64,000 nt of DNA from Rhynchopus sp. YZ270_cl-10 (lineage: Eukaryota; Euglenozoa; Diplonemea; Diplonemida; Diplonemidae): the NCBI GenBank assembly GCA_964035575.1, contig OZ037863.1:908001-972000 (forward strand), in the 5' to 3' direction. How positions within the stretch are numbered: the stretch's first letter is position 1; each line of letters opens with the position of its first letter. Below, one piece after another: positions 32,901 to 41,959 of the stretch. The notes beneath the pieces were generated by a model. The model did no database searches. It was not told the DNA's origin and was given only the letters and a program-made list of their open reading frames with translations. A program made the position numbers and the translations under genes.

Positions 32901-33779
32901 CAGCAAAATAGCCAACAACAACAACAGCAGCAAAACAGCCAGCAACAACAACAACAGCAACAGCAGCCGCCACAACAGCAACACCAACAACAACAGCAGC
33001 AGCAAAACAACCAACACCAACAGCCACCCCAGCACCAACCATCACCCCCATCCACAGCAACCTACGAAGCCTCCTCCACCACCCCCAACACCGACAGCCC
33101 CAAGCCCCCTGCACACACCCCTACGACCAGCCCCCCACAGGACCAGGGCAACCGCGAGCTCTTCTTGGAGATGGCGATGATGCGCGAGCAGCTGAGCCTC
33201 CTGCAGTCACGCCTGGGGCTCACAGCACTGAGCGAGAAGGGGTCCGCGCATGGGGGGTCGCCTTACAACGCCTGCGCGACGCCTTCTGTGTTTGCCTCTC
33301 CGCACCCGGGGGACTCGATATTTTCTGCGTATGAGGACCCAGAGGCGATGCTGTCGGACACCGACGAAGATGAAGACGGTGGCGTCATCATAGCTGCTAG
33401 GGAGTCTCCACAGAAGGGACGCAGCTCGCCTGCCACGCCGCAGAGACCGGGACTCACTCTCACAGAGGCGCTGGCGCAGCGGAAGGGGGCTGAGGATAAA
33501 TCATTGATAAAGATGCGCAACAACTCAGACCCGTTTCTCAATGCACCAGGCTCGCCTCGAACCCCCGAGAAGCGGGAGCACAGAGGAGCAGACGTCCGGA
33601 AGGAGGGTGCTGCCCTTGTCGCTGCAACATCACCGAAGACACCTGACAGAAGTGTTGGAGGGGAACGGCGGTTTACGCGAAACGACTCAACTCCGCCAGT
33701 CCCGCAAAAATCACCACGAACACCAATCGATCGAAAGGTACGTGAAACAGGACATCTGCAGACCGTTGATGGGAAGTAA
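29919..33779 (+). CDS. Kelch-repeat / STE-type protein kinase with polyQ region
   Basis: 1269 residues after removal of a 51-nt intron (32431-32481, GTATGT...ACGCAG). Without splicing, 17 extra residues would interrupt subdomain IX; with it the sequence becomes DVWSIGCTVVEMLDGQRPW. Residues ~95-450 are Kelch beta-propeller blades (RFGHTAVVAANALIVYGGWS, PPPRAFHSAVLLGDEQMLIF, PRAQHTAVTL). A disordered linker follows. The kinase domain begins near residue 645: GKGTFGKVF, VAVKQL, HRDIKPANILVD, DFGASKHL and GTPLYMAPEM, all intact, most like MAPKKK/NPK1-type kinases. After the kinase come a ~95-residue Gln-rich tract (32739-33023) and a Ser/Pro-rich tail with SPRTP-like motifs. The Kelch-kinase order suggests substrate or partner binding through the propeller. 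The upstream signal is unknown. Confidence 0.9.
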   Translation: MSSPHLFEGSPSGSQGKRRSIVGFGDFGKQLINKARHSIGDPVLHGIKKGATATAVAVSDVMHLPGRNVRHPTLDQSVAAEGLIIDDSVEEPSGWSSLQHPTPLPFIKASGHAWSCNGSEYIVVAGRSQLDASRLGVYIMDCATSVWKALNPKGAPPVRFGHTAVVAANALIVYGGWSREEVYQDVFFLDLIQVCSGKKGRWTEPSFSTKHAPPPRAFHSAVLLGDEQMLIFGGSVFNTWKAYTYYDDLWVLNLIHFRWEKHVCKGKPPAPRAQHTAVTLPRHDGGVDMVVFGGVTDNWLLNDFYYLDTATFTWTPINATADCPFSRVVSSSKEYRPPTGAHRPAVVYDGCIYIYGGGPAQGDPIQPVYSVEILSTGEREGLVLRWSHLLLRYHPQRWNHLLLVLEDGSLFLIGGSDHSNEGHTDKAKRQYQGVFGLSLSSFAPAVDQEVVEEVQEEDYAHLNSYRLGEEMTVENEEPVYQQQQQPQLRATSSGGGVGGGGWKGQEPGWSSPERSQSPGVERQVERQASARSKAQSQYEETTADGESDDSFVTDVAFTMSNPFAGEKKEKNTARSTQHSTQSRTGSSFYNSQKSQRAQDTSASHSSRHKHRKARDRAATGASVLDTVGLTLDTFGSPRSYDHVHVHQSRMIGKGTFGKVFQGLHPITGEFVAVKQLKTSGVPPKDREKIKAEINLLRGLEHENIVRYLGSYVHDGRVNIVMEYVSGGSLLDLIGQHRTGLPEIVVQRYVRQVVNGVAYLHGRNLMHRDIKPANILVDATGVCKVADFGASKHLRTNTTVFGQTRGPGTEIQGTPLYMAPEMISGAATNDLKSDVWSIGMSGRGGEGNKVTPHHAGCTVVEMLDGQRPWHHIADVYSEAIPLCMYVVSRTDEHPLCPEKSSDNAKNFLCQCFERKLEERPTCATLTGHPWVCVDHPHARKPQQQQQQQQQQQNIQQQQQQPPQQQQQQQQHQQQQNNQQQQQQQQQQPQQQHQQQQQNSQQQQQQQNSQQQQQQQQQPPQQQHQQQQQQQNNQHQQPPQHQPSPPSTATYEASSTTPNTDSPKPPAHTPTTSPPQDQGNRELFLEMAMMREQLSLLQSRLGLTALSEKGSAHGGSPYNACATPSVFASPHPGDSIFSAYEDPEAMLSDTDEDEDGGVIIAARESPQKGRSSPATPQRPGLTLTEALAQRKGAEDKSLIKMRNNSDPFLNAPGSPRTPEKREHRGADVRKEGAALVAATSPKTPDRSVGGERRFTRNDSTPPVPQKSPRTPIDRKVRETGHLQTVDGK
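32739..33023. repeat. CAG/CAA polyglutamine tract
   Basis: An in-frame tract of CAA and CAG codons is broken by AAT/AAC (Asn), CCG/CCA (Pro) and CAC/CAT (His). The synonymous mixing argues against recent slippage of one triplet. It lies between the kinase domain and the Pro-rich tail. Confidence 0.9.
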
Positions 33780-34706
33780 GCGAGGGTCGTGCAAGATGGA
33801 GTATATTTGGAAAAAAAATCGAAATAGTGGAGCACACTCTAGGGTGGCTACACTAATACAACCAAGTTTTCAAAAAAATCAAGTTTTGGTGTCTCCTGTG
33901 GGGATAAATTGCCTAGGGTGTGTTGATATGGGCTAGACTTAAAAAAATGACAGCGGACAGTGGAATTTGCGTGGCAACTACACTATTCCAACAATTCTTC
34001 AACAAAAGAAGGGGATACGGATGTCAAGGCAGACCCTTGTATGATGTAGAGTGAAAACAAATTTGAAACTTTTTTTTTTTCTCAGCAAAGGAAGAGAACG
34101 AAAACGAATAAAAGAAAGAAAAAAGAATGGCAAAACAAACTTTCCCCAATTCAATTTTGCTATTTAGTGAATGTGCTTTTTTTATAGGTAGAAATGGATG
34201 GGCACCTATCGGGATGTCATTCGCTCTGTTGCGTTAACAACCGATCCACACTAAACGCAACCGGTATCAGGTGCCACCCACGTAGAATAGACAAAAATGA
34301 GAGCGATTAATGCAACAGATTATCCAAAAAAAAGAAGACGAAATTAAGACCCTCCCCTTACCTCAGGTGATGGGAGACACAAAAAAAAATTTTGTTACAA
34401 AAGCAAAACATAGGGGGGGTTTTACAAAACATAAACAGAATCTTCTCTCTCCCAATCGAAAAAAAGAACCCATACAAAGAAAGCGTTAGAAAAATGGCTT
34501 TTCCCCTCCGATTTTTCGTCCCACACAATACTACCTGACACCTCCTCACAAACCTCCATTTAGGGGCAGAAACACACAATACACAAAGCGTTACCTCTGA
34601 CGGGTTTTGCGAGCTTTTTTTCAAGGATTCAACATTTTTCTTTCTTTTTTTTTTTTCCACTTCTGTGAATTCCGCCAAAAAAAATATTTTGTGAATCACC
34701 CCCCAA
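33780..34706. other. intergenic region, nothing recognised
   Basis: Non-coding, A-rich with runs of A up to 9. No copies of the dispersed modules were recognised. The last 60 bases are T/C-rich and lead into the next gene. Confidence 0.5.
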
Positions 34707-36746
34707 ATGCGTGCCTCTATTCCACGTCTGTTTCATGCCAAGGTAGAGCTTGGAGGGCGTATTAGAGGACCCCGCGTTGATAACACCCTTCGCAAGGCGA
34801 GAACGATCGTTGCTTCTGTGCGAGAAAATTTGAAGTCTCACTTATCAGCATCTGGGAAGACACCACCGTTTGAGGTGGACCCATTATTTGAGAAGTCGGT
34901 GCAGGCGATAGCGGGGTACGGCGATGCAGATCACCTAGACGCTGCGCAGGGGGCCTGGTTGGAGTTGGGGAGGGTGGCGACAACGCGACCGGTTGCTGTA
35001 TTGGACAATGCGGAGCTTGCGACGCAGGTCATGCGATGCCACACTGCGCTTGGAGACTGCGAAGCTGCGCTCGAAAAATTTTCGGCAAGCTTCGACGGAG
35101 AGACAAGCATCCCTACTCAAGAAACATACTCCGTTTTAATCGACGTTCTTGGCCTGAGAGAAGCATCCCCAACCGACTGGGAAACCGTTTTAACCGCCGC
35201 CGTTGAACAGAACATTCGTCTCGACGTCGCCTTTTTTGATTCCCTTATGTCCCAGATGATGCAAAAGAGCCCGCTTCTCACCTGGCTCGCCTACATCTGG
35301 CGAACCATGTTGGACGTTCCGTCAACACCAAATTCGTATGCCTCATTGCTGCTCTCGTTGTATAGGGATACGCAGTACTCTGCGATTCTGGGGTTACTAA
35401 CGCAGACTCCGTTTACCAAAAAGAATTCATTCAATTTGGAACAAATTTTAGAAAACGTTTCTTTCATTTGCGACAACCAAGCATCCCTCTGGGAATACCA
35501 AGAAGAAAAGATCCGTGCAGAGGTGGAAGCAGAACCTGCAGGGTCTGATGCGGAACTGGACCGCACCCTTCACGACTTAGGCATGCTACCACGTGTTCAC
35601 GGCCTCGGCGATGGGGCAGAAGAGAAAGCACTACTGGCACTTCTTGCCTCATGCATCCGAATCTCCGCTGAATCCAATTCAATTCCAATCTCAAAACACA
35701 ATGTCATTCCTTCTGCATGCGTGAACTGCAGAGCCAGCACCCCATCGGGATGGGTGCTACGGGTATTAACCGAGGCACATAAAGCACGCAGTATCGTGGT
35801 AGATAATACTGCACACCCTCATGAAGAGGTGTATTTGGAGACGATGAATCGATTGAAAATGTGGGGAAGGTTTGCAGATGTCTGCGCGCTGTTCGATGTG
35901 CTATCCTATTTTGCAAAGAAGATGGAGCATTTTTACGGAGAAAGCTCTGAGCACGGTGCTAGGTTCTCTGGGGCAAAGTTGTTGGCGCATTCCACCACGT
36001 CGTTTACCCTTGCCTTTGAGAGTGCTGGGGTGGTGGGGATGGATGGGTTTGCGAAGCGGACTTTGCAAAAATACCATGGTTCTGGTGTTTCCGCGGATAT
36101 AGGCTTGGTGAACGCAGTGTTGTCTGCACTTCCGGGACAAAGCATTGCGTTTGAATTTTATGTGGATAAAAAAAAACAGTCGATCACGATATCACCGAAT
36201 GTCAAGACGTTGACAGCGTTGCTCCGCTTCTGCGCTGCCCTCGCGGATCGATACGAAGCGCAACGTGAAGTGCCCGACAGCGTTGCACCCCCGGTAGACC
36301 CTTCCCTCTCCACGATGCCAGATGGTCTGTTTGCCGGCGTCGATGTGCACCGCCCAGTGGAGGCCAAGGACACGGAGCCCGCCCTGGGGGTGGCCAGAGT
36401 ACCCATTTCGCTTGCTGTTGCGCGCAGTGGGGGGATGGAGGTAGGGAGGCTGGCAGGGCAGGTGTTGCAAGAGGTTCGGTCGCTTGCGTTCATTGCGATG
36501 GATGACGAGGCCTTTGTGGCGGAGGTGGCGATGTATCTGCGGTGGAACGAAGTGTACCGTGCCTCGGAGGCAGCTGTTGCCATGGTTGCAGCTCACCACC
36601 GCCCCACGGCGCCCGATCAAGGACTCTGGCGTGGGAGTGCAGCAGCAGGTGGTGTGGGATACTCCAGCTTCATCAGAGAGACGAACTCCGTACTCACCAC
36701 CCGGGGATTATCCGATCGTCATATCGATGGGGGACTTCACGCCTAA
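34707..36746 (+). CDS. PPR-like helical-repeat protein, probably organellar
   Basis: 679 residues, intronless. The N-terminus MRASIPRLFHAKVELGGRIR is basic and fits a mitochondrial presequence. From about residue 110 the sequence is built from helix-turn-helix units. The best pentatricopeptide-like ones are ETYSVLIDVLGLREASPTDW followed by VLTAAVEQNIRLDVAFFDSL, then NSYASLLLSLYRDTQYSAIL. PPR proteins bind organellar RNA in a sequence-specific way. The units here are degenerate and no catalytic SMR or DYW domain is present, so RNA binding is inferred. The C-terminal ~100 residues show no recognisable motif. Confidence 0.65.
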   Translation: MRASIPRLFHAKVELGGRIRGPRVDNTLRKARTIVASVRENLKSHLSASGKTPPFEVDPLFEKSVQAIAGYGDADHLDAAQGAWLELGRVATTRPVAVLDNAELATQVMRCHTALGDCEAALEKFSASFDGETSIPTQETYSVLIDVLGLREASPTDWETVLTAAVEQNIRLDVAFFDSLMSQMMQKSPLLTWLAYIWRTMLDVPSTPNSYASLLLSLYRDTQYSAILGLLTQTPFTKKNSFNLEQILENVSFICDNQASLWEYQEEKIRAEVEAEPAGSDAELDRTLHDLGMLPRVHGLGDGAEEKALLALLASCIRISAESNSIPISKHNVIPSACVNCRASTPSGWVLRVLTEAHKARSIVVDNTAHPHEEVYLETMNRLKMWGRFADVCALFDVLSYFAKKMEHFYGESSEHGARFSGAKLLAHSTTSFTLAFESAGVVGMDGFAKRTLQKYHGSGVSADIGLVNAVLSALPGQSIAFEFYVDKKKQSITISPNVKTLTALLRFCAALADRYEAQREVPDSVAPPVDPSLSTMPDGLFAGVDVHRPVEAKDTEPALGVARVPISLAVARSGGMEVGRLAGQVLQEVRSLAFIAMDDEAFVAEVAMYLRWNEVYRASEAAVAMVAAHHRPTAPDQGLWRGSAAAGGVGYSSFIRETNSVLTTRGLSDRHIDGGLHA

Positions 36747-36940
36747 TGGCGAAGTTTTTTTTGTGTGCAAATTTGAGAGTATTGTGACGAAGCCGTCATC
36801 TCGTTTTTTAATAGGCCGAGGCAGATTGCCTGAGATTGCCTAAATGTCTCTATTTGGAAAAAAAGAGGGGGGTGTGTTCAGACGTTCCATACCTTCCGCT
36901 TTGTGTACCTCAAAATCAATTATTTGCAGATAAAAGAACG

Positions 36941-38182
36941 ATGATAACACTATGGGTGTCCTTGACGATATCTGCACCAACGAGTCGCGAGGCGTTTGGG
37001 TTGGGATGTGAGGTCTTTCAGGAATGCGGTGCGCGCGGTGATGGGGAGCCTTGCGGATGTAGCAGTACCGGGTGCACTTGCGGCCAGGGCTACGCATGCC
37101 ACACCGACGGATACTGCCACGGCTGCAGCGACACTGCTATATGGGGCAACGACTGCCGCACCTTCTCTCACAAATGCTCATGCCCCTTCCCCAACGTCTG
37201 CAACCCCGAGACTGGCACCTGCACTGCAGACTACACCGACCAAAACTGCGAAGGCCTCTTCTGCAACGGCGCTGGCTTCGGACGCTACCTCCCCGACACA
37301 AAGAAATGCGTCTGCGTCTGCAACACCGACGCCACCGGACCCAACTGCGAACTCCCCGTTGGCGGCCTATCCTGCCCGGACGCACACTGCAACTTCCACG
37401 GCATCCCAACCAAATCCTGCGACTGTACATGCCTACCGGGATTTTCCGGCGCTACCTGCACGCAATGCGACTACAACCACGTGGACTACCCCTTCTGCCG
37501 CTCTGCCGTAACAGGAGGCTCCAACGACACTGTCATCAAGTGTGCCTGCAAAGAATCCTACGCATGGTGTGGCGGGACCGGCAACATCACCCGCCCTGCA
37601 GGGTGCTATGCGACTGCAGACATCTTATCGTCCTTCCCCGAGGTGGACCAGAAGACCTGCATCTCATATGACCCACACCAAAGCAAATGTGAGGTGTTGA
37701 TGACACAGTACGATGACGACTCCAATTCAGACAAATCTGCGGTGATTGTCGCGCTTATTGTGATGGGCGTTGTGCTGGGGGTGGTCATTATCGCTGCGAT
37801 ACTGCTAATCATATTTACACCGAAGCACAACCCAGGACCAGAACCGGTTTTGCGAAAGACAGATCAAACCTTTGTCGAAGACGACCTCTACGAGGCAAAC
37901 CACCCCAATGGATATGCAGATGGTGGTGGTGGTGCCCCAGGACCATACCACGACCCCTCTGCGCAAGCTGCCTCCCCGTACCCACCCCCTCAATACTCCG
38001 ACCCCGCTCCGGACTACCCACAGCAGTACTCTTCGCCAGGAGGTGGACACCAGGACCCACCGGTGTATGAGGGGGGTGGAGGAGGAGGAGGAGGAGGAGG
38101 TGGTGGTGGTGGCGATGGGCCCCCAGTGTTCCAAGGTGACCGTAACGGAATAGTCAACCAAGGGCAGAGGGGGGTGTATTGA
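36941..38182 (+). CDS. EGF-like Cys-rich type I membrane protein
   Basis: 413 residues from the ATG at 36941, which follows TTATTTGCAG by 11 bases; the frame is open further upstream only from a non-ATG codon. MITLWVSLTISAPTSREAFG is a plausible, rather short signal peptide. Residues ~25-255 hold many Cys in EGF-like spacings (CSSTGCTCGQGYACHTDGYC, CDCTCLPGFSGATCTQC) and N-glycosylation sites. A single hydrophobic segment follows at about 266-290 (VIVALIVMGVVLGVVIIAAI). The cytoplasmic tail is Pro/Tyr-rich (YPPPQYSDPAPDYPQQY) and ends in a poly-Gly run and KGDRNG-like basic residues. It is probably a cell-surface receptor or adhesion protein; the ligand is unknown. Confidence 0.75.
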   Translation: MITLWVSLTISAPTSREAFGLGCEVFQECGARGDGEPCGCSSTGCTCGQGYACHTDGYCHGCSDTAIWGNDCRTFSHKCSCPFPNVCNPETGTCTADYTDQNCEGLFCNGAGFGRYLPDTKKCVCVCNTDATGPNCELPVGGLSCPDAHCNFHGIPTKSCDCTCLPGFSGATCTQCDYNHVDYPFCRSAVTGGSNDTVIKCACKESYAWCGGTGNITRPAGCYATADILSSFPEVDQKTCISYDPHQSKCEVLMTQYDDDSNSDKSAVIVALIVMGVVLGVVIIAAILLIIFTPKHNPGPEPVLRKTDQTFVEDDLYEANHPNGYADGGGGAPGPYHDPSAQAASPYPPPQYSDPAPDYPQQYSSPGGGHQDPPVYEGGGGGGGGGGGGGGDGPPVFQGDRNGIVNQGQRGVY

Positions 38183-38693
38183 AGCAAAAAATAGTTGTCT
38201 TTTTTTTTTTTTTTTTTTTTGTGTTCTTCTTTTTCACTTTTGCAGATTCTAACTCTTGTTTTTTGCAGAGTTGAGTTTTTAATAGACTGCATTGTTGAGC
38301 GGTGTGAAAAAGTGTGCGATGGTTCACCTCAAAATAGTGATAACTTTTTTGTGGAAAGGATGCACAGTCATTCAGAGCAGGTTTTCGTAGAATTGCGTTT
38401 TGTTACAAAAAAAAGATGGGTTGTCCGTTTTAGCGATGAGACAATTCTTGTTTTTTTTTAGATGTGCGTACGAGAGGCACACTCATGTCAAGTTTTCACT
38501 TTTTTTTTTATGTCACCCATTCTTTGGAGCATGGGATATATGCTTTTGTACCACCCCTATTCCCCCCTAGAATTAGATCATAGAACGTACCACCCCAGCC
38601 CCGCATACTCCCTGCAACCATTGTTCTCTTTTCCCCTCCTCTGTTCACAGCCACTTTTGTTGCAGCACTCAAACCAGATATACTATTACCACG
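38183..38693. other. intergenic region with repeat modules
   Basis: A 21-base T run comes just after the stop. Bases 38330-38360 and 38459-38510 carry hairpin-module fragments (GATGGTTCACCTC; AGATGTGCGTACGAGAGGCA then CATGTCAAG). The end is pyrimidine-rich with two AGs (TGTTCACAG, TTGTTGCAG) 30-45 bases before the alpha-galactosidase start. Confidence 0.5.
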
Positions 38694-39938
38694 ATGCGTG
38701 CCACCGCCCTCTCGCTTCTCTGTGTGGGTGCTGTGCAGGCGTACGACAACGCTGCACCGCACTCCAGGCTGCCGCCCATGGGATGGTCGAGCTGGGTTGC
38801 GCTTGGGGAAGGGTATGATCACCCAGAGTTCGACTTCTGCGACGAGGCGACTGTGAAGATGTCTGCCGACGCGTACGCTGCTGTCGGCCTGTACGACGCA
38901 GGGTACCGCCACTTCCACCTCGACGACTGCTGGGCAGGGCCGCGCAACGCAACAGGGTACCTCACAGCCGACCCAAAGCACTTCCCGAACGGCATCAAGC
39001 CTGTCATCGACTACGTACACAGCAAGGGGCTCACCTTCGGACTCTACACCTGTGCAGGGAACAAGACCTGTGTGGGTGGGCGGCCTGGATCGCGCGACCA
39101 CTGGGAGCAGGATGCAAACGTCTTTGCAGAGTGGGGTGTCGACTACGTGAAGATGGACTGGTGCAACACAGAGGGCATGGACCCTGTCACGACGTACCCC
39201 CTCATGAGCAATGCGATGAACAACACGGGGCGTGCAATGCATTTGAACATGTGTGAGTGGGGACTGAAGGCACCGTGGAAGTGGGGTGATGCAGATGCAC
39301 AGTCGTGGCGCATGAGTGGTGACCACCATGGGATCTGGAGCAACACGAAGCGTATCATTTCGGAGTCTGCCTCCATTCCTGCAGAGAACACTGGACGTGT
39401 TTACGGATGGAACGACATGGACATGCTGCAGACAGGCAACTACAAGCAAGCTGCAATCCCATCCAGCCAAGCACCCAACATGACAACAGAAGAGTACCGC
39501 ACAGAGTACTCGATCTGGGCAATCAGCGCATCGCCACTCATCGTGACGACCCCCATTGTGGAGTGCAACAACATCACGAAGACATGTGTCCCCAAGATCA
39601 CAGACCTCCAAAAGGAGCTGCTCTTCAACAAGGAGGTCATTGCCATCAACCAGGACGTCACCCCGCAGGGCCGTCCTGTCATCAACGGGAACACGACGCA
39701 CGCAGCGGTGTGGGCACGCAACATGACGAACGGGGACGTGGCTGTTGCGCTGCTCAACGTGGAGGACCATGCGGTGAACGGCACTGTTCCGTTTGCTGCG
39801 CTTGGGTGGTCCGAGACAGCGAAGGTTGCCATGCGCCACCTCTGGGACAAGCGGGATGAGGGGGAGTTCACAGGCAGCTTCGGCCCCGTCACAGTGCCAG
39901 CACACGGCACTGTTTTGTACAGGGCAGTGAAGCACTGA
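38694..39938 (+). CDS. alpha-galactosidase, GH27, secreted (copy 1)
   Basis: 414 residues, intronless. The signal peptide is MRATALSLLCVGAVQA, and the mature protein begins YDNAAPHSRLPPMGWSSWVA, the typical GH27 N-terminus. The nucleophile is about Asp155 in DYVKMDWCN, and the acid/base is about Asp210 in SWRMSGD. The substrate-pocket motifs HLDDCW and YGWNDMDML are present, and the ~100 C-terminal residues form the usual beta-sandwich. Several N-x-T/S sites and paired Cys fit a secreted or lysosomal glycoprotein. It hydrolyses terminal alpha-galactose from oligosaccharides or glycolipids. A nearly identical copy follows 700 bases downstream; the identity stops a few bases outside the coding sequence on both sides. 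Confidence 0.95.
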   Translation: MRATALSLLCVGAVQAYDNAAPHSRLPPMGWSSWVALGEGYDHPEFDFCDEATVKMSADAYAAVGLYDAGYRHFHLDDCWAGPRNATGYLTADPKHFPNGIKPVIDYVHSKGLTFGLYTCAGNKTCVGGRPGSRDHWEQDANVFAEWGVDYVKMDWCNTEGMDPVTTYPLMSNAMNNTGRAMHLNMCEWGLKAPWKWGDADAQSWRMSGDHHGIWSNTKRIISESASIPAENTGRVYGWNDMDMLQTGNYKQAAIPSSQAPNMTTEEYRTEYSIWAISASPLIVTTPIVECNNITKTCVPKITDLQKELLFNKEVIAINQDVTPQGRPVINGNTTHAAVWARNMTNGDVAVALLNVEDHAVNGTVPFAALGWSETAKVAMRHLWDKRDEGEFTGSFGPVTVPAHGTVLYRAVKH

Positions 39939-40641
39939 CCACGAGACGCCCGATGACGCATAGGGCTTTCCCCTTTCCCTTTCAATTTCTCTTTTCTTGG
40001 GGATGTAATCGTTGTCCCAACTTTCCTTTTTGAAAGTGTTTTTTTTTTTTTTCGTTTCCGATGTCCGTATCCGCTGAGGGCTTGCAGCCTCAATGTAGGC
40101 TATCCTGAATATCGTTCACATGAAGGTCTAGTACACCTGGTCACATTCGGTCTTCTAAGGTTTTGGTTTCTATTTACCCAGTTCTGTGAAAACCATTGAG
40201 ATTTGTTGCCAGGGAGATTAACTTTTTATGTTGTCCAATTAAATAAATTGGGGGCTATGTGCAAGTGTGCACTATTCCCCACACAGCTTCGCTCTTTTTA
40301 AAGAACCACGCTGCTCTTCTCGGAGGGTCAGCACCGGACACGTTCATCTTTCAAGTATATTTTTTTCCGTGCCTGTGTTTCTCTTGTCGTAAAATGAATG
40401 CAACCATGGCGTGGTGTGCACACCACCTCATGTTGCCCAACGTTATGCCCCACTCCTTCCCAACTTTGTGTTGCGGCACTTCCTTTGCTTTTCACGGATA
40501 GTGAAGTAGGTTTTGTTCCCCATCCCGTTTTGGTTTCGTGTCGCTTCGCTGACTTAAGTAACCCCCGTTCCCCACCACCTTTCGCCCAAGCTACACGCAG
40601 CAGAAAGTCCTACCCCACCTCAGGTTTGCACATCTCTCACG
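39939..40641. other. spacer between the alpha-galactosidase copies
   Basis: Non-coding. Bases 40369-40392 (CGTGCCTGTGTTTCTCTTGTCG) and the following ~80 bases resemble 43458-43560 beyond the palindrome, suggesting that upstream DNA was copied as well. CATCTTTCAAGTATATTTTTTT at 40347 is a copy of the TTTCAAGT/T-run motif. Confidence 0.5.
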
Positions 40642-41886
40642 ATGCGTGCCACCGCCCTCTCGCTTCTCTGTGTGGGTGCTGTGCAGGCGTACGACAACGC
40701 TGCACCGCACTCCAGGCTGCCGCCCATGGGGTGGTCGAGCTGGGTGGCGCTTGGGGAAGGGTATGATCACCCAGAGTTCGATTTCTGCGACGAGACGACT
40801 GTGAAGATGTCTGCCGACGCGTACGCTGCTGTCGGCCTGTACGACGCAGGGTACCGCCACTTCCACCTCGACGACTGCTGGGCAGGGCCACGCAACGCAA
40901 CAGGGTACCTCACAGCCGACCCAAAACACTTCCCGAACGGCATCAAGCCTGTCATCGACTACGTCCACAGCAAGGGGCTCACCTTCGGACTCTACACCTG
41001 TGCAGGTAACAAGACCTGTGTGGGTGGGCGGCCTGGATCGCGCGACCACTGGGAACAGGATGCAAACGTTTTTGCAGAGTGGGGTGTCGACTACGTGAAG
41101 ATGGACTGGTGCAACACAGAGGGCATGGACCCTGTCACGACGTACCCTCTCATGAGCAATGCGATGAACAACACGGGGCGTGCAATGCATTTGAACATGT
41201 GTGAGTGGGGACTGAAGGCGCCATGGAATGAATGGGGTGACGCAGCAGCACAGTCGTGGCGCATGAGCTATGATCATGCAGGGATCTGGAGCAACACGAA
41301 GCAGCTTATTGCGGAGTCTGCCTCCATTCCTGCAGAGGGCACTGGACGTGTTTACGGGTGGAACGACATGGACATGCTGCAGACAGGCAACTACAAGCAG
41401 GCTGCGTATGCACACATCGTACCCAACATGACAGCAGAAGAGTACCGCACAGAGTACTCGATCTGGGCAATCAGTGCATCGCCACTCATCGTCACTACCC
41501 CCATTGTGGAGTGCAACAACATCACGAAGACATGTGTCCCCAAGATCACAGACCTCCAAAAGGAGCTGCTCTTCAACAAGGAGGTCATTGCCATCAACCA
41601 GGACGTCACCCCGCAGGGCCGTCCTGTCATCAACGGGAACACGACGCACGCAGCGGTGTGGGCACGCAACATGACGAACGGGGACGTGGCTGTTGCGCTG
41701 CTCAACGTGGAGGACCATGCGGTGAACGGCACTGTTCCGTTTGCTGCGCTTGGGTGGTCCGAGACAGCGAAGGTTGCCATGCGCCACCTCTGGGACAAGC
41801 GGGACGAGGGGGAGTTCACAGGCAGCTTCGGCCCCGTCACCGTGCCAGCACACGGCACTATTTTGTACAGGGCCGTGAAGCACTGA
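40642..41886 (+). CDS. alpha-galactosidase, GH27, secreted (copy 2)
   Basis: 414 residues. It differs from copy 1 by about 16-20 residues, nearly all in one block (about residues 197-260): KAPWNEWGDAAAQ instead of KAPWKWGDADAQ, SYDHAG instead of SGDHHG, KQLIAES instead of KRIISES, and QAAYAHIVPNMTA instead of QAAIPSSQAPNMTT. The rest is almost identical also at DNA level. Catalytic Asp155 and Asp211 are kept. The changed block covers the acid/base loop and the adjacent pocket, so substrate preference might differ. Leader and trailer sequences are unrelated to those of copy 1. Confidence 0.95.
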   Translation: MRATALSLLCVGAVQAYDNAAPHSRLPPMGWSSWVALGEGYDHPEFDFCDETTVKMSADAYAAVGLYDAGYRHFHLDDCWAGPRNATGYLTADPKHFPNGIKPVIDYVHSKGLTFGLYTCAGNKTCVGGRPGSRDHWEQDANVFAEWGVDYVKMDWCNTEGMDPVTTYPLMSNAMNNTGRAMHLNMCEWGLKAPWNEWGDAAAQSWRMSYDHAGIWSNTKQLIAESASIPAEGTGRVYGWNDMDMLQTGNYKQAAYAHIVPNMTAEEYRTEYSIWAISASPLIVTTPIVECNNITKTCVPKITDLQKELLFNKEVIAINQDVTPQGRPVINGNTTHAAVWARNMTNGDVAVALLNVEDHAVNGTVPFAALGWSETAKVAMRHLWDKRDEGEFTGSFGPVTVPAHGTILYRAVKH

Positions 41887-41959
41887 CCACGACTCAGCAA
41901 CATCGGGTTATGGCTCCGAAAGCTGTTGTGTCTGCATGACCAGACACATTTGACTTGAA

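Noticed and set aside
32464-33114. Antisense Val/Ala- or Leu/Cys-rich frames over the polyQ tract
   Set aside because: Complement of CAG/CAA repeats; low complexity only.
38508-39935. 475-codon open frame antisense to alpha-galactosidase copy 1 (and 430 codons at 40591-41883)
   Set aside because: It mirrors the GH27 gene, which has signal peptide, catalytic residues and full domain; the antisense translation has no recognisable domain. It arises from codon bias.
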